DNA of 64,000 nucleotides from Rhytidiadelphus loreus. Lineage: Eukaryota; Streptophyta; Bryopsida; Hypnales; Hylocomiaceae. The notes beneath the pieces are model-generated. The model was not told the origin of the DNA. It was given only the letters and a program-made list of their open reading frames with translations, and ran no database searches. The stretch spans positions 6,016,501-6,080,500 of the forward strand of contig OX344763.1 of NCBI GenBank assembly GCA_947034895.1. Reading direction: 5' to 3'. The translations under genes were made by a program, and so were the position numbers. Positions 22,020 to 35,600 of the stretch are shown here, piece after piece. How positions within the stretch are numbered: position 1 is the first letter of the stretch; each line of letters opens with the position of its first letter.

Positions 22020-24357
22020 TCCAAGTTCGGTTGTACTCTGTCAATCGTACATATTCAGACTACACTTAAAATTCTATTGTCTTTTTCATTTACTAATTTC
22101 TTAAAACATGACATTGCAAATAAAAGTGTAGGAAATAATGAACTCCTTACCTCTAGAAAAGACCTTGGGGTCCACTCGGACCACCCATATTTAGCCTTAG
22201 AATTGTTAAACTGTAGTCTATTATAGGCATAATTGTGATACATGTTATTCATACACTATTATGATTTATTTTGTATAACACAGTGGTAGCCCCAAGAACT
22301 TGCTCATAGTAGCATTTTCCAAGGAATTGTCGTACCTTCGTTTCTTATTGTCTTCCTCATATTTGCGCCTAAAATAATTATTTTAAAGTGTACAAATGTA
22401 AATGCTACTTTGTTTAATATGAATCAAAATAAATCATAAAAAATTCAAACGTTGGATTTTTAGATTATAACAATTGTGGATGATCAACTCTATAGGACAC
22501 AAATGTCATTTAGGTAATTAGTAGAACCATGATAAGGAGATGAATAATGCCTTTTTTATTCAAAGTAAAAACTGTGTACTTCTCTAAGTGAAATTTAGTA
22601 TATTTTTTTCTTTAAATGCACACATCTACTAGTACATTTGAGCCCCTATAAAACTTCTGATTCTTAGGGCCGGTATACACACAACCTCGGGCAGGATGGA
22701 AGGCTGGCCTAATCTGCCACCAATCTTATCCTAAATCACGACTCCAACCTTAGATAATGTACAGGGTTGAGGTTGAGTTCTAGGGTCAAATTCCAATTCA
22801 TGACTCAGGCCCTAGGCAATGTAAAGTGTTGAAGCCCGATTGTAAGGCTGAATTCTTGATTAATAGGCATTTGGATTTCTGGATTGCTCCATAAAAGAAA
22901 ATTATAAAATACACTGCCTTTCCTTTATCTTCCTATTTTTTCTATTCCAAAAAATTAAAAGGTGTTTCTTTGTTTTTTATATATTTTATGTATATATTTT
23001 TTTTTCCTTTCTATTTAATATATGACAAATATATATAAGATACTTAGTGTTTAGACTTCCTTTTGATCTTTTCTCCCTTTTATCCCCAAAATTTTTATAT
23101 TCCTTAGTAAAATTAAAATTAATTAATTTGTACTATTTAATTAATTATAACAAAAGAAAATTTTATTAGATACACTACTTTTTTTTTATTGTTTTTTTTT
23201 TAATAATTTTTTATTTTCTATTCATAATTTATATGTTTTTGTTTTTAAAATTATAATTTTAAAAATGCATCCACCACAAGTTAAACCTGCAATTACTCCA
23301 ATTATGAGTTGGGTCAACTTTAACCGTAACTATGCTATTTTTCTCAGTAAACACTATTTTTTATTTTTTATGTTATACTTCTTTATTGCTGCTTATTTAA
23401 AAGAAAATGTATAAAACAAAAATCTGTTATGCAACATCGGTTTAACCCAAATCCATAGCTCATGATCATAGGGTAATGAAGAATCCACACAAATCCATAG
23501 CTCATGATCATGGAGTGATGAAGAATCCACACAAAGAAAGATGAAATGAAATCGACATGAAATGAAACCAAAGATGAAGTAGGTTTTAAAAACAAATAAA
23601 TAAAATCCTCTTTATCGATGTTAGAGGTTTGTTCAATCCAACGGAAGAACCCAATCCAACCCCAATCCCGCCTCAAATGGAAAATTGGGCCAGCAAAAAC
23701 CTTAGCCCCATTGCTCCCTTGGGAAAAAATATAATGTATGAGGAAAAAAAGCTATTTGAATAGTGAAATAATTAAATCACAACTGTATTTTTAAAAACTA
23801 TTATATCCACGAACTCCTTTTTTAATAATTAATCACATTGTTTAGTATTAGTTGTGAGGACTCCTATAGAGAAGTATAAGATTTCAAAGTAAATGGAATA
23901 CACTTAAAGTGCACTTTTCACTCTACATATAGAATCTTTATTAAGGGAACTTGAATGAAATCCACGATAAATGTAAATTAGGTTTTATCATAACTATATG
24001 TTAATTTTGGTACCCTAATCTTTTTTTATAATTATATTTTTAATCTTTCACTCAAGCTAAACTGTGTATGAATGCAATACATGTGGGAGGAAGTTTTACT
24101 CCAATTTATCGAAAAAAAGAGTACGTAATAACTAATGAAGAAAAAATTACATTAATGATACAATTTCAGGAGTCTAGCTTGGCGGTAACTAAAAACAACT
24201 TGTGCTTTAGACAATAAAGTTCCCTAGAAAGTTGAAGTGAAACACCATTTGAAGAGAATGCTTTCACATGGCAAAGGAAATCACAATCAATTCAAATTTT
24301 TTAATATACTGCGTTAGTAGTCCAAGGGAATTTTTACTTTGTCTTCTACTGACCCTA
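22020..24357. other. AT-rich intergenic DNA, no gene seen
   Basis: No coding frame is supported. A possible PIF/Harbinger-type terminus occurs at 22674 (TTA followed by GGGCCGGTATACACACA), but its partner was not found. A 42-bp direct duplication (ATCCATAGCTCATGATCAT unit) lies at 23451-23534. The stretch 22890-23260 is very AT-rich low-complexity DNA. Confidence 0.5.
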
Positions 24358-24361
24358 TTAA

Positions 24362-24720
24362 CCCCTAAAACACCGGCATTTTTATAATAACAAGTACCAA
24401 AAAGACAAGTACCAAAAATGAATTGAGTTAGATAAAAGATTTCAAAGTTTACTTTAGACTATTGAATGCAAAACCACCGCAAACAAAAAAATCCTCATTG
24501 ATTTTGACTCAATCATTAAAATTAAATTATTCAATACTCTCCAAAAATATACAAATATACAAATATATTTAATATAGAAAACAAATTTTAAATTTATGTT
24601 TCTGAATAAAGAGTTTTTTTTTAATCTACCTAGACTGCCCATTTTAGAAAAACAAAACAAAACAATGTTTCCAAAAACAAAACAAAACAATGTCATATTC
24701 TACCATAAGTTTTAATGAAT
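24362..24720. mobile_element. Truncated TTAA/CCCCTAAA element
   Basis: The left end CCCCTAAAACACC is preceded by TTAA (24358-24361). The interior shares segments with the 0.9-kb family at 27047-27949 (for example AAAGATTTCAAAGTTTACTT and AAATCCTCAT followed by TTTTGACTCA). No matching right end with AGGGGTTAA is found before the next element, so this copy is truncated or deleted. Confidence 0.5.
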
Positions 24721-24789
24721 ATTTCCAAGGAAATAAATAATAGGTGGTTACATTTCATTTCGTCATGAAGTCTACACGATTGTTCTTAA

Positions 24790-25595
24790 CCCCTAACTGC
24801 TTCATCGACCATATATGGTCGATCTGAAATTTCAGGCTCATTTTGAAGTGAGCAGTTTAATTCGTTTGCCCGTCTTAAAATGTTTTGGGGGCATTTTTCA
24901 GGGTTAACTATTCAGAACTTTCATTTTTCACTGAGAAAGGTACATATTTGAGTGTTGAGAGGTCTCCAAAGCCATTTATGTCCGTTAATGGAAGAGTAAA
25001 GCTTGCTAATTTTATTTCATTTTTCAACTTTGAGCAATTTCACTTGATTTGAGATCTAAAAACTTCCACTTATTCATTGGCTTTGAAAATGGTCCCAATC
25101 GAAAGAGTAAAGTGTTTTCATAATTTTCACCATTGAAAATTTAAACAAGCAAGTGTTGATTTGGAGTTATTTGTGAATTATACTTATTAAAAAAATTGCA
25201 TCTCAACAATTGCAAGGTGGATTGTGTAATGAGTTTAATAGCTTTTCAAGTGATCTTAAGTTTTTTGAAAGGGTATTTTAGTGTGCTAACACAATTTGTA
25301 GTTGTTCATGTCACTTCTAATCCCAAAAAGCTTTTATGTGCAAATTTCTGAAACATTGTGGAGAGGGACAACATATTAAAACTTACTAGAAAACGTACAT
25401 TTCTCTTATTATAATCTAACAACTCTTATGCAATTTTGCACTCAAAATTGGTGTACATACTAATAAGCAAGCTCTTTAAACATCCATACGGTTAGATTTT
25501 GAAAAAAATTCATTTTATTTCAGTGGAGATAACTATAAGCCCATGTTCTTTTCTCATGGGAAAAACACACTTGGAAAGGCTTAGGCACTTAGGGG
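24790..25595. mobile_element. 806-bp TTAA-flanked element, piggyBac-like ends
   Basis: Flanked by TTAA on both sides (24786-24789 and 25596-25599). The left end is CCCCTAACTGCTT; the right end in reverse is CCCCTAAGTGCCT. The interior is AT-rich and non-coding. TTAA target sites with CCC-initial termini are the hallmark of the piggyBac superfamily; no transposase is present. Confidence 0.6.
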
Positions 25596-25924
25596 TTAAC
25601 ATGCATTAACAAATTATATATATTATTTTCTTATTTATTGTCCCAGAAATATTGAGACGTTGGAAATATCGGTTTTTTGAACTATCATACATGGCTCATC
25701 ATTTTCATACAATACATAGATACCCCAAAATAATTCAAATTCTCAAGAGATAGTTTAAACTAGTTCTAAAATAGCTAAATTGAATATAAACAACCATTTC
25801 AATTAGAAAAGCTACTGAATTGCATAAATTATAGTGTTATCACAAGTATGTCTAGGTTCAATTTTTTGAATACCACTGATAACTGATTACATTCAACCTT
25901 TTTCCATAATTTTTAAATTTTTAA

Positions 25925-26250
25925 ATTTCTCTAATTTTTAAATTTTTTAAATTTAATGTCTCAATTTCTCAATTTTTAACAATTTTAACAATTTTAAATA
26001 AAATTTTGAATTTTTAAATTTTCTTGAAATTTTTTACATTTCTTGAACTTTTTTAAATTTCTTGTAATTTTTTAAATTTCTTCAAATTTTTTAAATTTCT
26101 TTATATTTCTTATATTTCTTTATATTTCTTAAATCTCTTTACAATTTTTACAATTTCTTTAATTCCTTTTAATTTTTTTAGTTTCTTTAAATTTTTTTAG
26201 TTTCTTTAAATTTTTAAAATTTTTAAAATTTTTAAAATTATTAAATATTA
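25925..26250. repeat. AAATTTTT low-complexity tract
   Basis: Irregular short repeats of TTTAAATTTTT, TTAAATTTCTT and similar words, nearly pure A/T with occasional C. No gene is present. It probably arose by slippage. Confidence 0.8.
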
Positions 26251-26495
26251 TAGGCAGCAAACAGTCTTCATAGGAATGGGATGAAACGGCCTTTTTGAGG
26301 CCCGTCAACTCACTGAATGCACCTTTCGGCATCCTAAGGCATGATTAGAGGCATGAATGGCTTCAAATAAGAGCATTGTTGTTGTACATTCCAATGATTC
26401 ACAGCATTCATTGGTACCATTCTATGAATAGAATTCATAATGTAAAAGCAATGGAGCATTCATAGTCATCCTATAGTTGCACGCTTTAAGGAATT

Positions 26496-26662
26496 CTATA
26501 GAGTTTGACTCATGGTTTTCAAGTTGTAAACTATAGAATTTGACTCATGGTTTCAATCTGCAAACTATAGAGTTTGACTCATGGTTTTCAAGTTGTAAAC
26601 TATAGAATTTGACTCATGGTTTCAAACTGCAAACTATAGAGTTTGACTCATGGTTTGCAAAT
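26496..26662. repeat. 34/35-bp minisatellite, five copies
   Basis: The unit is CTATAGARTTTGACTCATGG plus a 14-15-base spacer. Copies start at 26496, 26531, 26565, 26600 and 26634. Alternate copies are more alike (TTTTCAAGTTGTAAA versus TTTCAAACTGCAAA spacers), giving a 69-bp dimer. Confidence 0.9.
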
Positions 26663-27046
26663 GGTATGTCCAAAAAAAAAATAAGAAGGTATTAAATAAA
26701 ATTTGGTTTTGGATTATACATCTTCCGTACGATCATGACGTAAGTATTATTTTCCACTTCATTGTCACGGCCATTTACACGGTTTTGGGAAGTGCAATGG
26801 TCTAAATAAAATAGAAGGTTTAGCGTTGAACATGATTTTTGTGCACCACCTTAAAATTGATTATTATAGTGTTTCAAAATTTAATTTGATCATTAATTCT
26901 ACATGTCCTATATATTAAGATCTTCTCCAAACTATGTTGTTTGCCCCTCATCTTCTCGGATTTAATTATATTTAGTTCCTTGTCATATTTATTTTTATTG
27001 AAAGGTCTAAAAAAATTACCAACAAAAGATTTGAGATGTTCATTAA

Positions 27047-27949
27047 CCCTTTAAGGACATTCACTATATTTTCACCAGAATCGCTCCAAAACTGCCATTT
27101 CTAGTACAAGTACCAAAATTCTGGATTATTTTTTTGGGACATATCTACCCATAGGATCTTGTATTGTGTTGTATGAAAATCATGTGGTAAAAATTTCAAA
27201 CATTTCGACCAGGTGGATTGCAAGATATAAGCATTCAAAGTAACTAAAATCATTTTTTGTACCGTACGAAAAGAAGGGCAGCTATGCTTCACAAGGTCAC
27301 ATTTCTAAGAAAAAAATGACCTAAATGGTGGTGCTTCTTAGTATTTATTTTCTTAGACAAGTTGGCCACATGCTTCAAGGTTTCAAATACTTTGGAATAG
27401 TACAGCATATAGGAAAAAAATAATAAGTATCATGTAGTAGTAGAGAATGATTGAAAATACTAAATTGTTTACAATTTAAATATGGAATTGGAAATTTCCA
27501 ACCCGAATGGTCTAAATGTTGTAATAATGTATGTACATCCTACGATTTTTTTTTTGTCCGAAAATATTGAAAATTGGGTAAGATAAAGGATTTCAAAGTT
27601 TATTTTAGAGTAGGAAATCCAAAACTGCCCCCAAACAAAAAATCCTCATCACTTTTGACTCATTGATCTAACTGATGGAATGATCCAAAGCTTATCGTGT
27701 ATATGAAACTCTAGAAAATCAATTTCAAATTTCTCTTCCTCAAAAAAGTGATTTTTTCTTGATGTGCCCAAACTGCCCAGTTACGATAAAAAGTAACATA
27801 TTAGGCTATAACTTTTGACGCGTGCCCAAATGTAATGAAGTTTGGTGCGTTTGAAAGATCTTCCTTGCCCCAAATATGAAAATTTCCGCTCGAAGGTACC
27901 TGCCCAAAATTTCTTTACAGCCAAAAAACACACTCCGATCCTTTAGGGG
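27047..27949. mobile_element. 903-bp TTAA/CCCCTAAAGGA-family element
   Basis: Preceded by TTAA (27043-27046) and followed by TTAC. The left end is CCCTTTAAGGACATTCACTA; the right end in reverse is CCCCTAAAGGATCGGAGTG. The interior (CTGCCATTTCTAGTACAAGT near the left end, ATTAGGCTATAACTTTTGAC near the right) is shared at length with 49590-50512 and with both halves of 46595-49009. There is no coding capacity. Confidence 0.75.
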
Positions 27950-30180
27950 TTACTTAATTTTAAGTCTTTTAATATAGAAGGCTTAGAAGACCAAAAGGTT
28001 CAAGAAGTCCAAATTTAACAAAAATGAGATAATGGACAACAAGTTGGATTACTCATAATGAACCCATACAGGACCAAAGAAGCTCTACAGACATTGAAGA
28101 ACAATACATGTTAAAAGTATTTGTACATATTAACCCATAAAGTAAGTTACCATTTTCCCTTCGGGAAACAATATGGATTTAGGACCGGGACTCGGAGTCT
28201 CAATATATTACATTATTTTTTTAAATTAATTTCTTGTTTTCTACATTGTACCCATAATATTATTAATATGTACATAGGAATCTGTGATTTATTCCATTCA
28301 TATGTATTTCATGAAAATTATGAACAATACTATTTTTTTAGGATTCTTTTCTCACCTCAATTTTTATATTTGGAAAAAAAAAGTTGTTCACATGGTCAAG
28401 TTTTCAAGCTCCAACAACCTCACAATAGACATTGGTGTATTTCAATTCTATCGTAAAACACAAACAATTTAGGATGTCCTACAATCTTGAATCTATTTTC
28501 TATTGGGGAAGCATGAGTCGCTAGCAAGTGACATCCTTAATTCCTTTTGCCTAAAATAAGGACTGACAAGGTGTGCTTGCGGCTGCAAAATCGAATCCCA
28601 TTGGAAAAATTCGAGGTTTGTCGTTGTATTAGTCAAGTACTGCCTTTGTCATGTCCAAATGAGGTCAAATTTTAGAACGAATTTTAGTAAACATAGTTAG
28701 TACTATACTAATTAATAATAATGAAATGAGGTGGCTTTGTGCTAAAACCTTGACTTCTGACACTATTAGAATATATAGTGTTCATATACAAGAATCTAGT
28801 AGTACTAATTTATGCTAATCCTATTTTTTACGTTGATAATTAGTTACAGGACCACAGTATAGTCCAATTGCCATTGGAAATGGAATTACATGTATTAATT
28901 AAATTGAGTACACCTTTAGCAAACTTTCAACTCTACATCTAGATTTTTTATTACATATAGATTTTTTATATATTGGACAGGCCTGGTTTGAGAAGCCAGC
29001 GAAACCAAAATTATGTAGTATTTCTTTCATGGCTAGAGAAAGAAGAGGAGCTCTTATTCCGTGTGTTTTTCAGAATTTTCGCAGTGACAGTGAAATTTGG
29101 CGATTTTATAAGCCAGAAGTGCATCTGTCGCTCATTACGCACATAGACTGTAGCTGTAAAGAATATAGGAACTACAATGAATGGATCAAATCCTAGAACT
29201 CCAAGTGTTCATGACGCTTTCTAAATCATGCAAAATACATCTCAATTCAATTTAACCCTCGAACGTTTGGATCCATCTCCAAAATTGGCTACTTGGGAAA
29301 AATCATTATAAAGTACAATTTGGAAGAATATTTTGGACTTGATATACTAGTAAAAGTTGTAGATTATGAATTTTAGATTCCATCTGTGCGGTTAGATTCA
29401 CCAATGCTACCATCGATATTTTTTTTTTAATTAAAAAAAAAAAATTCAAAATATCTTTTGAATTCAATTACAAGCAAACTATTATCATTTTTTGAGTAAA
29501 ACTTGTTGGAATGTATTCCAGACGAGGTTTTCTTCATGTGGTGATTTTTTGAAACTTTTGTGTTCTTAAAATCTATGACCTCGGTCTTGCAAACTCAGTT
29601 TTGAACTAAAATCAATGCAATTTTTGGCTTCATAAACTTTAACATTTATAATTTAATAAAAAAATGAACTCTAGTAACACCAAATCCAACCATTAGATAG
29701 GACAAAAACTTGACGAAGTATCACCACAAATTAGATGACTTTCATCCAAACAGTGATGAGAAAGAAAACTAAATTTCAGTCTGTACATCGTACACAAAAT
29801 GGACGTCGGAGCGCTCCAAGGTTAAAGTGGAAGCACCCAATATGACACCTGTACCTAATCCCTGTTCCTAGATGGACATCAAACCGTCCCTGGGCTTTTA
29901 TTGAATGGTCCTTGACAAGTGTCATAAAGTTTTCTCCTCTCTTCACTGTGATTGGGTAAGTGCTGAATTTGTCAGAATTCAGATTTGGGTCCACGTTCAG
30001 GACGGTTCCAGTGGTCTAGAGGGCTGAAACTTTGAAAGTCCCAGAAACCTCTTCATTTTTTTGAACACCACGAAAATGTTAATTTCCTGAAATGTTGTCT
30101 CCAAATATGCTAAATTTTTTAAACTGTCAATTTGGGGTGCTTCCACCTTATTAGTTCCAACTTACAATTAAAAATTACTG
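27950..30180. other. AT-rich intergenic DNA, no gene seen
   Basis: Only short frames without motifs. The TTAACCCTCG at 29262-29271 could be another element terminus of the TTAA class, but no partner was identified. A few AGTACT words occur at 28640-28805. Confidence 0.4.
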
Positions 30181-31199
30181 CATCGCATTAACTACCTTTC
30201 ACTTCCAGTGTGAGGTTGTTGTCCTCTTTCCTCGTCGTCGCATATTATCGGCGGTTTTAGGTTTTCCGGTGTCAAAGTGTATTCCTGCCTTTTTTTGGTA
30301 GACACACAGAAGTTGCGAAGCAACCTTCGGCAGTTCTCCAGTGAAGTGTACGGTGATTTCTCAGCCTTCGCATTGGACCCGCCAACCTCTCCATTCCGTT
30401 TGCTTAGCTTCCTTCATCACCTTGGAAGTGAAAGGTGCTTTTCATTTCGATTGTTTTCCTCTTGAAAGGCTCGCTGTTTGATTTTCCATTTTAAACGGCC
30501 TCGTCTATTTGCGCTTTATTGTGGTGAATTTCATGTCTTGCAACTTTGCGCGTAGCAAGTTGGCCAGTTCGAATTTGTGTTGCGGGTGGACCTCCACCGA
30601 ATCGGACCTTGATAATTGGAGGTACGCTTCCATTGTTTTTCACTCCATGCATTTCATGTCGCGTCCGTGCATTGAGACCGATTAGGGTTTAGTCTTGGTA
30701 CATGCGTAGAAGTCGTTCATTTAGAGGTCCATTGTTTGAATGATTCCTTGATTGCGCTTGCCTATAGCGTCTTCGCGCATTGCAATTCCCGAGTGATTGA
30801 ATCGCAAATGGCTAGTACGTAGTGGACAGCTAAGATTTCCTTTTCGTAGAATTCTGAATTCTCGGAATCCGAATTCATGTGATGAGCGCAATTCCTTTTC
30901 GTGCTTCCCTTGAACTCATGATCAGTGTAGCCTAAGAATTGGATTCCTTCATTCACAATAGTTGAATTCATGCATACAAATAGTGTAGTTCCCCCGATTG
31001 TTTCTGAGCCTCATTGGAGCGTGCATCATCGACGTGTGAAGATGCTGTCTCATAATCCAAAAACATTCTTGATAGTATAGTTCATTCACTTGTTATATAT
31101 CCCGAAGCTGCACATGTGCTCATGACCATAGTGAATGACCAGAGTGGTTGGGCCCGGCATAGTTCAGCGGGGGTGCCCTGACGGGTTTCAATATTAGTA
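30181..31199 (+). other. Moderate-GC stretch upstream of the 131-bp array
   Basis: The base composition rises relative to the AT-rich DNA on the left and there are plant-leader-like TTAGGGTTT motifs (about 30683). It may be promoter or leader sequence of the DUF7869-type gene to the right, but no exon can be supported. Confidence 0.25.
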
Positions 31200-31204
31200 T
31201 TCTC

Positions 31205-32295
31205 TTTCTCTTGGGGCGTCAGAATGGATCAGTGCGTCCGCTCTGAACCTTTTTGATGCCTCCAAAGTCGCGTTCGTTATTGGTGCCTTTTTCAATTCAG
31301 AGCGGGCGGCCTGAACTGAATCGTGAGGTCCACATTGTGCCGGCAATGAGTTCAGGGTGGGCGCCCTAAACCTTTTTTTCGTAGACGTGGACTTAGTCAG
31401 TTTTCGGTCCAAAATAGGTTTAGGGCGCCCGCCCTGATTTGGATTTCCGTGTCCACGGACTCGCCAATCTGTAAGGACCCAGTTCAGAGCGGGTGCCCTA
31501 AACCTATTTTTCACCGACGTGGACTTAGTCAGTTTACGGTCCGATTCAATTCAGAGCGCCCGCTCTGATGTAGATTTCCGTGGCCACGGACTCGACAATC
31601 TCTAAGGATCCAGTTCAGAGCGGGCGCCCTAAACCTATTTTTCGTAGACGTGGACTTAGTCAGTTTTCGGTCCGATTCAGTTCAGAGCGCCCACCCTGAT
31701 TTGGATTTCTGTGGCCACGGACTCGACAATCTCTAAGGATCCAGTTCAGAGCGGGCGCCCTAAACCTATTTTTCGCAGACGTGGACTTAGTCAGTTTTCG
31801 GTCCGATTCAGTTCAGAGCGCCCACCCTGATTTGGATTTCCGTGGCCATGGACTCGACAATCTCTAAAGACCTAGTTCAGAGCGGGCGCCCTAAACCTAT
31901 TTTTCGCAGACGTGGACTTAGTCAGTTTTCGGTCCGATTCAGTTCAGAGCGCCCATCCTGATTTGGATTTCCCTGGCCACGGACTCGACAATCTCTAAGG
32001 ACCCAGTTCAGAGCGGGCGCCCTAAACCATTTTTCCGCAGACGTGGATTTAGTCACAATTCTGTTCAATTCAGTTCAGAGCGCCCGCTCTGATTTGGATT
32101 TCCCTGGCCACGGTCTCGCCCATCGGTAACCTGGATCCAGTTCAGAGAGGGCGCTCTAAACTGAATTGGGGAGACCAAAGACCCGACAGCTTTCTTGGAA
32201 ACAATTGTGAGTGGGCACTTCAAGCATTGATCCTGTTTATCTTGTGTGACACGACCGAGTCTAGTTTTGTTCAGGGCGGGCGCTCTGATCTGTCG
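31205..32295. repeat. 131-bp tandem array with the same palindromic core
   Basis: The conserved GACGTGGACTTAGTCAG word starts at 31384, 31516, 31647, 31778, 31909 and 32040 (131-132 bp spacing). Each unit holds two cores in opposite orientation, close to TTCAGAGCGGGCGCCCTAAA and TTCAGAGCGCCCACCCTGAT. The linkers (GGATTTCCGTGGCCACGGAC; CTCTAAGGATCCAG) have nothing in common with the 18-kb array. Additional looser copies flank the array at 31210-31380 and 32080-32290. The array sits directly upstream of the DUF7869-type gene. Confidence 0.9.
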
Positions 32296-32693
32296 AATCG
32301 GTTTATTTCTTCTTTGCATTGGCAGGCACCATATTTTTTTGGCCTGTACCCTTGACTGTGACATTCCACTCTGTAGTTATGTACATGAAACTTTTTTTTT
32401 TAACTTTGTCCTTCTGGAATACCGAGATTTGAATTGTTTCTTCAGGAGACTTGATTCATGCCTATACGTCGTCTGATTTGCCTTCGCGTCTGGCAGCCAC
32501 GCGTCGGCAATTACTTCGTACAAGCTGTGCCAATTCTTTGACATTTCATTCTATGACCGCGACCATCCTGTCAACAGCCCTGAGTATATCTTCCACGCGA
32601 TTCCACTTCAGGAGTCTTCGTTGTGGCGTATGACTTCTTCTAGCGAATCCGACGGCGACGAGGTGCAGCATTTTTCTATCGAGCCCATCTTGA

Positions 32694-35600
32694 TTTTTCT
32701 GTCGTTCGCAAGTCTTCGTTTCGTTTCGCTTACATCGTGCAAATGTCATTCGTGAATCCTTCGACGCTCAGGGTTTCGAAGAATGTGAAGAGGAGGATGT
32801 GGACTTGGAGGCAGTTGCCGCGGAGGACGAGGACACTAGTCCCATTCCAGATTGCGAAGGCATTGCCCACGACGGATGGTCTGGTAAGGCCCTACTCGCA
32901 CGACACGCGGACGGCTCGGACTTCGCGGAAGTGATCATCATCACTGCCGACCCAAACGCTTGCATTGATGGGAGGAACAGATTGGGTAAGGACGACGTGG
33001 GCATTGTTGTACTGGAAGTTCGGAATGGGGACCCCAATGCTGGGGACATGTGTCTGCGTTGGCCTATGCGCCAAGTGTTTTATCACGGGCGAAATGGGTA
33101 TGTTAATATGTACGACCATGCTCGTAAACGAGTTGCTATGGATGAAGAGCTACAGGGAAATCGGAAAAGGACAGGCGTTCGGAAGTACCGCTACGATAGA
33201 AGAACCCGTGCTGCCGCATTGGTGGATCGGAGGACACAGATGGTGTCATATGAATCTATCGCAGAGGTTTTCACTGAACTGTGCTGCGACATGGAGTGCA
33301 TTCGGAAGTTTCGTCCTTCGACGATCCGTATGCTTCGCACGGAAATGCACATGCAGTCATTTAAAGTCAAGTCTAGCAAAAATCTAGACGTGCACAGAGC
33401 GTTTCATGAAGAAGTTAGAAGGGGGAAGAAGCTTGTCACCGTGGAGGGCATAGACATTTGTCTACGTGCTTGGCGGATTCTTCACAACATCCCTCTCCGC
33501 ACGTTTGAAAGATACAAGGCTAGGGCAGATTTCGGCGTCAGAGGTGGTCCTCATGGCAACCTGAAGAGGACGAAATTGAGGAGTGCAACTGTTCAGGGCA
33601 TCGAGACTTTGCGCTCATTACTGGAAGCAACGGCCGACCACATGCCCCATTTGTCTCGCACGTTGCCTACTGGCGAAAGGGTGGGCTTAAAAGTTCTTCC
33701 GGCGGGTACGGAATGGAAGCAGTTCTTGGCGAGTGTGAATGAGGTAGGAATGGGACATGCACTCGGCATCACACATGGGTTTCCATTGAGTATGAAAGAC
33801 AGCTCTCGGTCACTTGCTATCGATCAAATGATAGAAGAATGTATGGTCCGTTCATGTCTATTGAAAGTAGGGACCTAGAACCGTCGAAGTGTAAAGAAGT
33901 CCTGAAGTAATTCATAGAGATTTCGGGAAATATGTAACTCCCCGTGTTACATTTTCCATCCATTTCTCTGAAAAGGAATAATGTGGGAACATATTTCAGG
34001 CACAAGTCGCTTACTTTACTGGTTGTCTGGTCGGCTTTGTTTGCAGGCGAACGAGGAACTCGGACTGTCCCCTTTGTCGCAATCATGCTTTAGTAAAATA
34101 CGTACAAAACATTTTCCAGAATACGTCATCAAAGGAAGAGGTGACTCGTTTGCGAGATGTAGCATTTGCGACAACTTGAAACAATTGAGGGCATCTTTTG
34201 CACCTGGGTCAGAGGACTATGGTCGCATCCAAAGGCGTTTTGAGAAGCACTTGTTCTTGCAGGAAGCGTGTCGGCATGCCTACTACCGCAGTAGGCAGTT
34301 GTCTAGATTACGACCGAAGCAACTGCTATCCATCATGCACGACAAGATGGACCATTCAAAAACAGCATGTCCCGCATTGGCGAGGAAAACAAAGGCACTA
34401 GATGGATTCATGAAGTTACCCGTGAAGGTGTCAGGAATTTTTGCACACGGACACGGGGATGGCAAGTACGCACACTACAATTTGGATGTCTTTAAAAGCG
34501 ACAGCAACTTCACAGTGGGATCGGTGGCGAAGTTGTTGCGAGATTTGGAGGACCCTCCTGCAAAGTCTTCACGATCATTGTTTCGCGGATCCGGTAGCAC
34601 GCAATTGTATCGGGCGTTGCTGAATGATAGCGATATCTGTGTGGATGTATTGGGAGAGATTCCGTTTCCACCTATCGAATCCACACCATTGCCACCGGTG
34701 TTACACATTCAAATGGACAACTCCTGGAGGGAAAACAAGAACAGATACGTCTTTTGTTTTTGGTCCCTCTTGGTGGCTAGGCGGATTGTGAAAGAAGTGG
34801 TGGTATCCTTCATGATTGTGGGACACACGCACGACAACATGGATGCGTCATTCGGTCGGTGGAGTCAACAACTCCGCGAAAAGGACCATCCTACTTTGCC
34901 GTCGTTGATGGAGTCGTACATGAAAATGGAGCAAGTTCCTTTCATTCCCCACCTGGTAGAAGAAGTGCCCGATTTCAAAGCTTATGTCAAACCGTTTATT
35001 GGGATGAAGAAGCAGCAACTCGTGGGCCACTCCAACGGAAGGCAATACAAATTCTTCATGGATGACAAGGGCTGGCCAATCATGTAATACAAACTAGCAT
35101 GTACAAACATCCCGTGGTTGCCCAAAGCGGGCTTGAAGTTATGGAAGGAAGATGCAGAGCACAAACCGATCCTTCCCCAAGGTGATCCGCCGTACGTAGC
35201 TCCAAAGAAAATGACCAACGAAGCAGAGATTTTGCGTGGACTCGATGGATACATCCAACATTGGATGGACATATCTCAAGACGACGCTCCACTGGAGTAC
35301 AAGGCCCGACTTGCACACTTGATCACGTACTGGACCGGAGTGAGAAATGCCTTGGGCAGTGGCGTCAAAGAAGATCTTCCTCAATCCAATGAATTGAGGC
35401 ATGGATTTTGGCCTCGAACTCGACAACCCGGGGATCTTACGACGGATTTAATGCAAGATGGAAGGACGCGGGAGGAGGTCGACATGGATGATCCTTACAT
35501 TGGCACTCTGGAGGGGAGGCCACCACCAACATACAACGTGGTCACCGATGTCCGCGAGGGGTTCTACCTCTTTGTGAGGCCCGGATTGGATTGTGAAGAG

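Noticed and set aside
29262..30020. Another TTAA-type element beginning CCCTCGAACG
   Set aside because: No convincing matching right end; the best candidate (TAGAGGGCTGA near 30017) is too weak.
30762..30971. Copia-type RNase H fragment (FLGYTDHEFKGSTK)
   Set aside because: The GYxD-like start is suggestive, but the following motifs of reverse transcriptase/RNase H are absent and the frame is short.
31194..32364. Short ORFs with FRAPALN-type peptides
   Set aside because: They are translations of the 131-bp array, in both orientations, with no independent support.
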